NCBI RefSeq assembly: GCF_024519725.1
Contig: NZ_JALJRK010000006.1
Location: 112,295 to 176,294, forward strand
DNA from: Microvirga sp. Mcv34
Lineage (GTDB): Bacteria > Pseudomonadota > Alphaproteobacteria > Rhizobiales > Beijerinckiaceae
Direction: 5' to 3'
Length of the DNA stretch: 64,000 bases
This document shows positions 26,278 through 33,199 of the stretch, piece after piece. A program made the position numbers and the translations under genes. A model generated the notes under the pieces. The model saw only the letters and a program-made list of their open reading frames with translations. It did no database searches and was not told the origin of the DNA. The stretch's first letter is position 1, and the number at the start of each line of letters is the position of its first letter.

Positions 26278-26364
26278 ATGCGCCGTTGCACACCACCATC
26301 CGCCCCGCTGACCATCGCGCCGAAGCCCGCCGGCTCGGGTCCACGGCAAGGGAGCCGCCCATGA
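26278..26364 (+). CDS. Possible 28-codon leader ORF coupled to cytochrome c
   Basis: An ATG with GAGGGACG just upstream opens a short Pro/Arg-rich frame whose TGA overlaps the cytochrome c ATG (ATGA at 26361-26364). The residues show no domain. Translational coupling is possible; the peptide itself may be meaningless. Confidence 0.3.
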   Translation: MRRCTPPSAPLTIAPKPAGSGPRQGSRP

Positions 26365-26678
26365 ACCGCGGGCTTGCCATCTTTCTCCTCATGATTCCGG
26401 CCGGCTTGCAGGCCCAGGAATCCGGCAATCCGGAAGCGGGCCTCCGCGTGGCCCGCGAGGCTTGCGCAACCTGCCATGCGGTCGAGCCCGGCCAGAACCA
26501 GTCTCCCCGCACGCAGGCGCCGACGTTTGCCCGGATTGCACGAGTTCCCGGCATGACGACGACCGCTCTGACAGTCGCCATGAGAACCTCGCATAAGACG
26601 ATGCCGAACATCATGCTGGAGCCTGGGGAACTCCGGGATGTGACGGCTTACATCACGAGCCTGCACAAGCACCCGTGA
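26361..26678 (+). CDS. Small exported c-type cytochrome
   Basis: This 105-residue protein has a signal peptide (LAIFLLMIPAGLQA, cleavage near residue 18) and one class-I heme site, CATCH (about residues 36-40), with a distal methionine in HKTMPNIML (about residue 80). It should be a periplasmic single-heme electron carrier. GGGAG precedes the ATG. It is followed 12 bases later by the CDP-archaeol-synthase-like gene, and preceded by a FixK-type box, in keeping with a respiratory role at low oxygen (inference). Confidence 0.9.
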   Translation: MNRGLAIFLLMIPAGLQAQESGNPEAGLRVAREACATCHAVEPGQNQSPRTQAPTFARIARVPGMTTTALTVAMRTSHKTMPNIMLEPGELRDVTAYITSLHKHP

Positions 26679-26690
26679 CGGTGGGGCTCC

Positions 26691-27182
26691 ATGGGCGATC
26701 TCAGACTGAATCTCACCGTTCTCGTTCTCCTGGGAGCCGCCAACGGCACGCCGATTTTCCTCAAAAGGCTTATCGGGGATCGTTTCGCGGCGCCCCTCGA
26801 TTTCGGCCTGATCTTATCGGACAGGCAGCCGTTCCTGGGATCTTCAAAAACGTTCCGCGGCCTTGCGGTGTCGATTGCCGCCACGGCGGCTGTCGCCGCG
26901 ATGCTCAAGCTCGGCTGGCGATTGGGGGCAGAGATCGCGGCCATTTCCATGATGGGAGACATTGCCGCAAGTTTTCTCAAGCGACGTCTGGGGCTCGCTC
27001 CTCATTCGCGCGCTTTGGGGCTCGATCAGATTCCGGAGGCTCTCCTGCCCCTCGTAATCCTGAGAGGCCCACTCGGCTTGAGCGGGCTCGAAATCGTTCT
27101 TCTGGTAATGGCCTTCATTCTGCTGGAGATATGGCTGTCCCGCCTGTTCTTCATGCTCCACATTCGCGACCAGCCCTATTGA
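26691..27182 (+). CDS. CDP-archaeol synthase (CarS/DUF46)-like membrane protein
   Basis: This 163-residue protein has about four membrane segments. Its three conserved blocks match the CarS family: AANGTPIFLKRLIGDR (residues 17-31), LSDRQPFLGSSKTFRG (42-57) and GDIAASFLKRRLGL (89-102), followed by LGLDQIPEALLPL (109-121). In archaea CarS moves CTP's CMP onto digeranylgeranylglyceryl phosphate; bacterial homologues exist but their substrate is not known to me. It forms an operon with cytochrome c under a FixK-type box. A CdsA-like role on an unusual lipid phosphate is inference. Confidence 0.8.
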   Translation: MGDLRLNLTVLVLLGAANGTPIFLKRLIGDRFAAPLDFGLILSDRQPFLGSSKTFRGLAVSIAATAAVAAMLKLGWRLGAEIAAISMMGDIAASFLKRRLGLAPHSRALGLDQIPEALLPLVILRGPLGLSGLEIVLLVMAFILLEIWLSRLFFMLHIRDQPY

Positions 27183-27222
27183 TCCGCATGATGCTCGTAG
27201 CCGATTCCGCCGTCTATGACGT

Positions 27223-27254
27223 GTGGAGAAAGTGGCCTCTGCTGCTTTCTCCAC
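27223..27254. terminator. Bidirectional terminator-like hairpin
   Basis: GTGGAGAAAG and CTTTCTCCAC form a perfect 10-bp stem with a 12-base loop between the convergent CarS-like and GYD genes. Confidence 0.65.
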
Positions 27255-27270
27255 CCATCTCTTGACGCGC

Positions 27271-27618
27271 CTAGACGGTGCGCGGAGCTGCCGCTCCGGC
27301 CGGTTTGAAATGCGCGGCGACCTGCCCGGCTCGGGAGAAGGCCTGCTGCATATCCGCCGGTGTCATGGCAAGCGTCGTCTTCAGGCTTGAGACGCCTCCC
27401 GTCGCGGCTGCAACGATCGCCGAGGTCGCAACGCCCTCGAACGGTCCTTCCGATACGATCATGAAATCATAGTCGCCGAAGGTCATGTAATAGGCCAGGA
27501 GCTTACCGCCCGATTGGGCGAAAAGTTCGCGTATCGCGCCCTCACGATCCTCAGGCTTGGCCAGCATTCCTCTAATAGCATCCGGCGAGAAGCGGCCTTG
27601 AGTAATGAAAATCGCCAT
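27271..27618 (-). CDS. GYD domain protein
   Basis: This 115-residue soluble protein is a GYD-domain (ferredoxin-like) protein: it begins MAIFITQGRFSPDAIRGML and carries the family core AYYMTFGDYDFMIVSEGP (about residues 42-59). Its biochemical role is unknown for the family. The ATG at 27618 has AAGGAGG upstream, an ideal ribosome-binding site; longer frames starting further upstream cross the intergenic region and are not credible. A FixK-type box lies 51 bases upstream. Confidence 0.88.
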   Translation of the reverse strand: MAIFITQGRFSPDAIRGMLAKPEDREGAIRELFAQSGGKLLAYYMTFGDYDFMIVSEGPFEGVATSAIVAAATGGVSSLKTTLAMTPADMQQAFSRAGQVAAHFKPAGAAAPRTV

Positions 27619-27668
27619 ATCTGCCTCCTTCTTTGCCGCCGATTTTATTCTTTGCCAGAGAAACCGAT

Positions 27669-27682
27669 GTTGCGATTTATCA
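27669..27682 (-). promoter_or_regulatory. FixK/FNR-type box ahead of the GYD gene
   Basis: TTGCGATTTATCAA (+ strand) fits TTG(A/C)-N6-(T/G)CAA, 51 bases from the GYD start codon. Confidence 0.75.
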
Positions 27683-27750
27683 AGGGCTTTGAGAGCGAGG
27701 GCAGCGTTCCTGACTTGCAGATGCCACACGTGATCCAGGCGCCCGTCAGA

Positions 27751-27764
27751 TTGACAAATGGCAA
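27751..27764 (+). promoter_or_regulatory. FixK-type box ahead of the DUF6894-like gene
   Basis: TTGACAAATGGCAA fits TTG(A/C)-N6-(T/G)CAA in its T/G-variable form, 60 bases before the start at 27824. Confidence 0.6.
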
Positions 27765-27823
27765 GGCCGTCGAAGCCGCGATCAGGTAAGTGAAACGAAG
27801 CGGTGTTGGGGGCGATGACATCT

Positions 27824-28048
27824 ATGCCCAAGTACTTCTTCAATATTGTCCTGGACGGTCAGTCGACATTGGATGGGCTGGGCCAGTTCCTTTCGGATGA
27901 AGATGCCGCGCGAGCGCATGCCCGCCACCTCACCATGCTCCTCGCGGATCGTTGCCGCGATCCGATGAACAGCTTTGTCGCCGTGAGCGGGATGGATGGG
28001 CGCTTGGTCTTCAAGGTCGCGTTTCAGCCATCCGAACCGCAGACGTGA
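27824..28048 (+). CDS. Small DUF6894-like protein
   Basis: This 74-residue protein opens MPKYFFNIVLDGQSTLDGLG and has EDAARAHARHLTMLLADRCR in the middle, the pattern of the small alphaproteobacterial DUF6894-type proteins. It is soluble and its function is unknown. The ATG at 27824 fits that family's usual start; an ATG at 27815 is equally close to the GGGGG motif upstream. It is divergent from the GYD gene, and each has its own FixK-type box in the shared promoter region. Confidence 0.7.
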   Translation: MPKYFFNIVLDGQSTLDGLGQFLSDEDAARAHARHLTMLLADRCRDPMNSFVAVSGMDGRLVFKVAFQPSEPQT

Positions 28049-28078
28049 GGAGTCAAACAAGGTTGTCGACGAACATCG

Positions 28079-28294
28079 TCAAAAAATAACGCAGGGTGCG
28101 CCTCCCAGCGGAATGAAGGCGATCTTGCGCCCTCTGTCCCACAATTCGACAGCATTGCCGTTGGCATATTCCCGGGCCTTGCTGATCGCCTCGTCGTCGG
28201 TTTGGCAGGTCAGTGCGTGAGCGATCAGAATCCCACCGTTGGAATCGATCACATAGGCGCGGTAAACCGGATGGCGGGTGAGTGAAGCGTCCAT
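28079..28294 (-). CDS. Small hypothetical protein, 71 residues
   Basis: I cannot name this protein. It reads VYRAYVIDSNGGILIAHALT then CQTDDEAISKAREYANGNAV and ends in RKIAFIPLGGAPCVIF, a pattern I associate with small unnamed rhizobial proteins that carry an alpha/beta sandwich-like repeat. Start at 28294 chosen for GAGGG upstream. A degenerate FixK-like sequence (TTGGCCTACCTCAA, 28397-28410) lies upstream but breaks the consensus at one place. Confidence 0.6.
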   Translation of the reverse strand: MDASLTRHPVYRAYVIDSNGGILIAHALTCQTDDEAISKAREYANGNAVELWDRGRKIAFIPLGGAPCVIF

Positions 28295-28463
28295 GGCGAC
28301 CCTCGACCACCAGTATACGGTGGAAGACAGTTCTGGTTCAACACTCACGCTTTTAAACTATGTTAACGCATGGTGACAGGCGCCAAATTGTCTCTATTGG
28401 CCTACCTCAAAAGTCGCATCCACGCGCCGAGTCATCCTCAGGCCCGTCGCACCGAGTGCCAAC

Positions 28464-28583
28464 CTAAAAGTGCCGGCGTCGTGACGTGGCGCGGGCCCGC
28501 GCCGCTTCGCCTTGGGCAAGCGCGAGAACGGAGAGAACGACTGCAAGCATAAGCGGAAACATCATAACAGCTGAGGCAAGCAT
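28464..28583 (-). CDS. Very small single-pass membrane protein, 39 residues
   Basis: From an ATG preceded by AGGAGAGG, the frame codes for MLASAVMMFPLMLAVVLSVL, then ALAQ and an Ala/Arg-rich tail ending RRRHF. This is one hydrophobic helix followed by a basic cytosolic end. The strong ribosome-binding site is the main support. It could be a small regulatory membrane peptide; function unknown. Confidence 0.45.
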   Translation of the reverse strand: MLASAVMMFPLMLAVVLSVLALAQGEAARARATSRRRHF

Positions 28584-28611
28584 GAAGCCTCTCCTCTGGA
28601 ATGGAGAGCCA

Positions 28612-28827
28612 CTACGGGCTCGGGATTGTTATCGAGACGGCAATGCCGACGATTAGGGGAAGGCCGACGACGCGCCTGGAGTGCGGCTGGGGCAGAGACG
28701 CCTTTTCGACCAGGCCGCGACGGCTGTGCTGCGCCCCCGTGGTGTCCCTGGACCCTGCCAGGATGATACGTAGATAGGCCAAGGTCTCATCGTTGTCATT
28801 GAGCGCGGACGCATCGAAAACGGGCAT
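28612..28827 (-). CDS. Hypothetical protein, about 71 residues
   Basis: An open frame (MPVFDASALNDNDETLAYLR, then IILAGSRDTTG) ends in a hydrophobic stretch VVGLPLIVGIAVSITI. Ribosome-binding signal is weak and no family is recognised. It lies between two other small minus-strand genes with similar lack of identity. Confidence 0.35.
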   Translation of the reverse strand: MPVFDASALNDNDETLAYLRIILAGSRDTTGAQHSRRGLVEKASLPQPHSRRVVGLPLIVGIAVSITIPSP

Positions 28828-28867
28828 GACAGGCCCCATTCAGATCGAGTGGACACGGGCGAGAAGA

Positions 28868-29074
28868 TCAATGAAGCGGGGGAGCTGCCTCGTCCCCATC
28901 ATCGAATAGGGCCGCAAGGGGCGCATGACGCATGACGCCGTCCACACGCATCTGAATTGCGCTTCGGCTGAAGGCAAGCCCTGTGGCGAAATCCGCGGCA
29001 CCCAGGAGAACCGTCAACGCCAGGGCGGCTCGCGCACCTGCACCGATGAGAGAAATTGGACGAGCGGCATTCAT
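28868..29074 (-). CDS. Small exported or membrane protein, 68 residues
   Basis: The frame begins MNAARPISLIGAGARAALAL and continues TVLLGAADFATGLAFS, a plausible signal anchor, then an acidic tail (LFDDGDEAAPPLH). GGGAG precedes the ATG at 29074. Function unknown. The promoter region contains TTGTGACGGTTTGTAA (29160-29175), which resembles a motif near the response regulator at 33200. Confidence 0.5.
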   Translation of the reverse strand: MNAARPISLIGAGARAALALTVLLGAADFATGLAFSRSAIQMRVDGVMRHAPLAALFDDGDEAAPPLH

Positions 29075-29159
29075 GGCTGGCTCCCGTCTTGATCCATGGA
29101 CCATAAAAGCCTGCTTCTGTTACGCCCGAACCGCACAGCCGTGAAATCGTGTACCGCTT

Positions 29160-29175
29160 TGTGACGGTTTGTAAT
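29160..29175 (-). promoter_or_regulatory. Direct-repeat-like motif TTGTRACRGTYYGTAA, copy 1
   Basis: TTGTGACGGTTTGTAA lies 86 bases upstream of the small exported gene. Twelve of sixteen bases equal the copy at 33002-33017, and all four differences are transitions. It may be a response-regulator site. Confidence 0.35.
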
Positions 29176-29183
29176 AATTTGGC

Positions 29184-31928
29184 TTATGAATCCAAGGTCG
29201 CAAGAACCTCCCGCAGGGTCCGAGCCAGCTCCAGGGTGCTGTAGGGCTTCTTGAGCCAGCGTGCGTCGGTCGCCTGGCCACGCCGCACCACATCCGGTTC
29301 GGCATAGCCGGACGTGAACAGCACCTTGATCGCGGGCCGCCTGATCCGCACGGCCTCCGCCAGATCTGAGCCGGTCATTCCGCCGGGCATTACCATGTCC
29401 GTAAACAGCAGGTCGATCTCCGGATGAAGGTCAAGCAGCGCCAGAGCCGCCGGGCCGTTCGCGGCATCCAGCACGCGGTAACCGAGATCCTGCAGACGGG
29501 CCGCCGTCATCCGCCGCACCCGTGGCTCGTCTTCGACCAGGAGCACGGTCTCGTTCTGCCCCCGCAAGGCATCCATGGGGGGCATGGGTGCGGGCGGCTC
29601 CGCGGGTTCCTCCAGGACTGCTGCCCGTGGCAGGTACATCCTGATCGTCGTCCCGTGACCAGGCTCGCTGTAGATCGTCACATGGCCGCCCGACTGCTTG
29701 ACGAAGCCATAGACCATCGATAGTCCGAGCCCGCTTCCGGCTCCGACCTCCTTCGTGGTGAAAAACGGCTCGAACGCGCGCTCCTGGATCTCCCTGGGCA
29801 TGCCCGTTCCCGTATCGGTGACGGCCACCAGAACATAGCGGCCGGCCCGGACTTCCGGATGCATCCGGGCGTAATCGGCCTCGAGTTCCGCATTCTCAGC
29901 CATGATCGTCAGCCGACCGCCGGCCGGCATGGCATCGCGGGCGTTGATCGCCAGGTTGAGGATCGCATTCTGCAACTGGCTCGGATCGACCAAAACCTGC
30001 CAGAGGTCGCTGTCCGAACGGCTCCTTACCTGGATCGTCTCGCCCAAGGTGCGCCGCAACAGGGGTATCATTTCGCCCAGGAGATCTCCGACATCGGTCA
30101 GCTTGGGCAGCAACGGCTGCCGACGCCCGAAGGCAAGCAGCCGTTCGGTCAGCTGGGCGCCATGCTCCGCCGTCTCCCGCGCCTCCTTCACCAATTCCAA
30201 TTCTCGGTCGTCGGTCAACCGCATCTCGAGCATCTCGAGATTGCCGAGTATGACGGTGAGCAGGTTGTTGAAGTCGTGCGCGACCCCACCGGTCAGTTGG
30301 CCGACAGCCTCCATCTTCTGGGCCTGACGCAGCTCCTGCTCGACTTTCTGGGTCGCCGTGAGGTCACGGATGAAGCCGGTGAACATGTGCTGTGCGCCCA
30401 CCTTCACCTCGCCCACGGCGAGTTCCATCGGAAACACGCTGCCATCCTTGCGTTGGCCGCTGACGACACGCCCGATACCGATGATGCGCTTCTCGCCCGT
30501 CAGCAGGTAGCGCTCCAGATAGCTGTCATGTGCCTCCCGATAAGGCGATGGCATCAGCATGCTGATGTTTCGCCCGATGACCTCGTCAGGCAAATAGCCG
30601 AACAGCGCTGATGCTGAGCGGCTGAAGGACTCAACAACCCCCTTCTCACTGATCGTGATCAGGGCCTCCGGCACCGTTTCCAGAATGGAATGAAGCCGCG
30701 CCTCGCGCTCGTGAAGGATAGCTTCTGAATGCTTACGGGCCGTAATGTCGACGGCGGCGGCGATCGCCCCGACCACGGCGCCCGAGCGGTCCCGCAGCGG
30801 CGAGGCATTGTAAAGCAGGTCAACGCGCCGGCCATTCTCGAAGCAGCTCGCCCATTCCTCGTTACGCACTTCTTCCCCTCGGATTGCCCGTCGCAGCGGC
30901 GCCTGATCGAGCGTGACTTCCAAACCGTCCCGAAGGATACGGCGCTGGGATAGTTTTCCAGCTCCCTGATCCGCCAAGCCGAAAACGATTGGCAGCTCGA
31001 GCAACTCGGAGGCAAGCCGATTGGCCCTCACCTCGCGTAGATCGGGATCATAGGTGAACCAGACCGCTACCGGGGCGGTCTCGATCAGGGCCTCCCACTC
31101 CGTCATCCGCGCCTGTAGGGCCGCCTCGGAAGCCTTGCGTTCCGTAAGGTCAAGTACGAAGACCGCGAAGGTTTGACCATTGTTGACCGAGGCCAGTTTC
31201 AGGAGGACCGGGATGCGCTCGCCGTTGCGGAGGTATTCCTTCTCGTACATGGACGACACGCCATGGGTCCGCGCCTCGGCAATGGCCCGCTCGTCGGCGG
31301 CTAGCCATTCGGGCGGCGTGATCTCGTCCCAGCGCACGCGGCCTGCACGCAGATCCGCCAAAGAGCGCCCGATCAAGTCAAGATAGGCCTTGTTGGCCTC
31401 GATCACCCGGCCGTCGGCATCCGACAGGATTGCCCCGATGGGGATCGCCTCCAGTATGGTGCGCAGCCGGGCCTCGCTCGCCCGTTGCTCCTCCTCGGCA
31501 TGCTTGCGCTCGCCGATATCCTCGACGATGGACAGACGGTAGGGACGCTCGGGATGGGCTTCCGTCAGGGAGGAAGTCACGCGAACCCAAGCAGTTGCGC
31601 CATTCTTGCGCAGATATCGCTTCTCGATCCGGTAGCTGGGGATCTCGCGCGCCATGAGTTGGTGGGCGAGCGCCAGCACACGTGGTCGGTCCTCGGGGTG
31701 TACGATCTCCTCGAAGCTACGCCCGATCAGCTCATCTCTGGCATAGCCGAGCAGGGCGCACACGGCGGCGTTCACGTCGAGCAGGAGGCCGTTGCTATCC
31801 ACGAGTTCGATGCCGACGACGGCTTGGTCGAATACCAGTTGAAAGAGCGAGTGATCGCGGGCTTCGGTCGGATGACTCGCTCCTCCGGACGGATCCGACG
31901 GATACTGCCCTTCGACGCTCTGGCCCAT
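29184..31928 (-). CDS. Multi-PAS hybrid histidine kinase with FixL-type heme-PAS domain
   Basis: This 914-residue soluble kinase has PAS domains at about residues 27-145, 150-265, 275-398 and 408-528, a HisKA/HATPase core (phospho-His551 in GGVAHDFNNLL; ATP lid KEVGAGSGLGLSMVYGF) and a C-terminal receiver (Asp in LLFTDMVMPGGMTG, Lys in WLKKPY). The fourth PAS matches the heme-binding domain of FixL: LMPSPYREAHDSYLERY with proximal His467, then RIIGIGRVVSGQRKDGS with Arg487 at the oxygen-binding arginine. So it is probably an O2-sensing kinase. No FixJ is present; a Crp/Fnr and an OmpR-type regulator lie just upstream. Start at 31928 preferred over an upstream TTG. Confidence 0.9.
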   Translation of the reverse strand: MGQSVEGQYPSDPSGGASHPTEARDHSLFQLVFDQAVVGIELVDSNGLLLDVNAAVCALLGYARDELIGRSFEEIVHPEDRPRVLALAHQLMAREIPSYRIEKRYLRKNGATAWVRVTSSLTEAHPERPYRLSIVEDIGERKHAEEEQRASEARLRTILEAIPIGAILSDADGRVIEANKAYLDLIGRSLADLRAGRVRWDEITPPEWLAADERAIAEARTHGVSSMYEKEYLRNGERIPVLLKLASVNNGQTFAVFVLDLTERKASEAALQARMTEWEALIETAPVAVWFTYDPDLREVRANRLASELLELPIVFGLADQGAGKLSQRRILRDGLEVTLDQAPLRRAIRGEEVRNEEWASCFENGRRVDLLYNASPLRDRSGAVVGAIAAAVDITARKHSEAILHEREARLHSILETVPEALITISEKGVVESFSRSASALFGYLPDEVIGRNISMLMPSPYREAHDSYLERYLLTGEKRIIGIGRVVSGQRKDGSVFPMELAVGEVKVGAQHMFTGFIRDLTATQKVEQELRQAQKMEAVGQLTGGVAHDFNNLLTVILGNLEMLEMRLTDDRELELVKEARETAEHGAQLTERLLAFGRRQPLLPKLTDVGDLLGEMIPLLRRTLGETIQVRSRSDSDLWQVLVDPSQLQNAILNLAINARDAMPAGGRLTIMAENAELEADYARMHPEVRAGRYVLVAVTDTGTGMPREIQERAFEPFFTTKEVGAGSGLGLSMVYGFVKQSGGHVTIYSEPGHGTTIRMYLPRAAVLEEPAEPPAPMPPMDALRGQNETVLLVEDEPRVRRMTAARLQDLGYRVLDAANGPAALALLDLHPEIDLLFTDMVMPGGMTGSDLAEAVRIRRPAIKVLFTSGYAEPDVVRRGQATDARWLKKPYSTLELARTLREVLATLDS

Positions 31929-32163
31929 GCGATCCGATCCCTGTCCCCGTCCCAAACTTTTCAGACCTAAAGCGAAATCGCCGCCGGGGTCCAAGTGGTC
32001 ACCGGAGATTTCACATCAGCCCGGGTTTTATTGCCCGCCCTCTCCGGCCGGGTTCCAGACTAGAGCATCGGGCGAAGAAACGGACTTGCGCATTTGGGAC
32101 AGTCCCGATGCTTTCCGCCCACAAGCGTATCATTGGATGTGGAAGGCATGGCCTTCCGGGCAA

Positions 32164-32913
32164 TCAGTGCGGCCACTTGGCCGGAGTCCAAGTCGGAGCC
32201 TGCGGCTCGGCATCGTCGAACTCGCCTGCAAGATGCTGCAGATTCGTCATCCGAAGCAAAACGATCCTGTGGCGTCCTTCCAGAGCGACCAATCCATCAC
32301 GCTTGAGCTTCGACAGGACACGGCAAACGGTCTCGATGGTCAGGCCGAGATAATCGGCGATGTCTTGGCGGGTCATCGGCAGTTCGATGGTCACCGGACG
32401 CCTCCGGTCGGCTCCTGTCCGACGGGCCGCCGATACTAGGAAGTGGGCGGTCCGCTCCTCGGCCCCGAGCTGCCCCAGCACGATGATATGCTGCCGGGCA
32501 GCGCGGATCTCTTCAAAGACCTTCGCAAGGAGCAGCGGCTGCAATGGCCTGACCTCCTCGCCCATCGCCCGCAGGCGGGCGCGGCTCAGACGCCGCAGCC
32601 GTACAGGCGTGACAGCCTCGGCCGTGTAGCAATACGTTCCCTCGCAGGAGAGACCGAGCGTCTCGCCGGCAAACCTGAAGCCCATGATCGCCCGTCGGCC
32701 ATCGGGCAGGATGCGGTACAGGCGCAGGCAGCCCTCGACGATCTGGCAGATGTCGGAAGCCGTATCGCCCTCCCAGAACACCCCCTCCCCGGCCGCGAAC
32801 TTGTCGGCCGGCTGGCCGGCGAACAAACAATCCAAGGTCAAAGGCTCCGTTGGCCCGTCGAACACCGAGGGAACTGCACTTCCAGCTGAGGGAAGGAGGT
32901 GGGAGGAGTACAT
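32164..32913 (-). CDS. Crp/Fnr family regulator, FixK-like
   Basis: This 249-residue protein has a cyclic-nucleotide-binding-like sensor domain (FAAGEGVFWEGDTASDICQI, LYRILPDGRRAIMGFRFAGE), a long dimer helix and a C-terminal winged HTH (MTRQDIADYLGLTIETVCRV). The E-T-V-C-R recognition helix keeps the Glu and Arg that contact TTGAT/ATCAA-type half-sites in FNR and FixK. The N-terminal cysteine cluster of true FNR is absent, so O2 is likely sensed elsewhere, for example by the neighbouring heme-PAS kinase. GGAG precedes the ATG. A 9-bp inverted repeat (32924-32948) lies just upstream and may be its promoter or operator. Confidence 0.9.
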   Translation of the reverse strand: MYSSHLLPSAGSAVPSVFDGPTEPLTLDCLFAGQPADKFAAGEGVFWEGDTASDICQIVEGCLRLYRILPDGRRAIMGFRFAGETLGLSCEGTYCYTAEAVTPVRLRRLSRARLRAMGEEVRPLQPLLLAKVFEEIRAARQHIIVLGQLGAEERTAHFLVSAARRTGADRRRPVTIELPMTRQDIADYLGLTIETVCRVLSKLKRDGLVALEGRHRIVLLRMTNLQHLAGEFDDAEPQAPTWTPAKWPH

Positions 32914-32923
32914 GGGATGCTCC

Positions 32924-32948
32924 GATCACGATCCTGACTATCGTGATC
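32924..32948. promoter_or_regulatory. 9-bp inverted repeat upstream of the Crp/Fnr gene
   Basis: GATCACGAT and ATCGTGATC are perfect inverted copies separated by 7 bases, ending 11 bases before the start codon. It is not a FixK box (no TTG-N8-CAA), so another regulator or an RNA hairpin over the leader is more likely. Confidence 0.5.
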
Positions 32949-33001
32949 AAAGCAGGTGAATGTCACATCCGTGCCGCTCTCCCGTACGATTATGTGTCGG
33001 C

Positions 33002-33017
33002 TTGTAACAGTCCGTAA
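33002..33017 (+). promoter_or_regulatory. Direct-repeat-like motif TTGTRACRGTYYGTAA, copy 2
   Basis: TTGTAACAGTCCGTAA holds two GTAA copies 10 bases apart, as OmpR-family sites often do. It is in the divergent region between the Crp/Fnr gene and the OmpR-type regulator. Confidence 0.35.
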
Positions 33018-33199
33018 CGGGATCCTGCATACCGCCCCGCACACATCCATCGAAGACGGCTGCAGAGGTTGAATGGTGTCTCAGGGCCGACCGGCGGCTC
33101 GACCGTGGCAATTCAGGAGGATTCCCAGATCTCGGGTTCGTCGGATAACGTAGCGGCACCGACGTCAAGAGCGACGGAACTCACGGACCTTGGCCGGTG

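Noticed and set aside
28397..28410. Eighth FixK-type box (TTGGCCTACCTCAA)
   Set aside because: The fourth base is G, outside the A/C of the consensus, and it is 103 bases from the nearest start. Kept only as a degenerate candidate.
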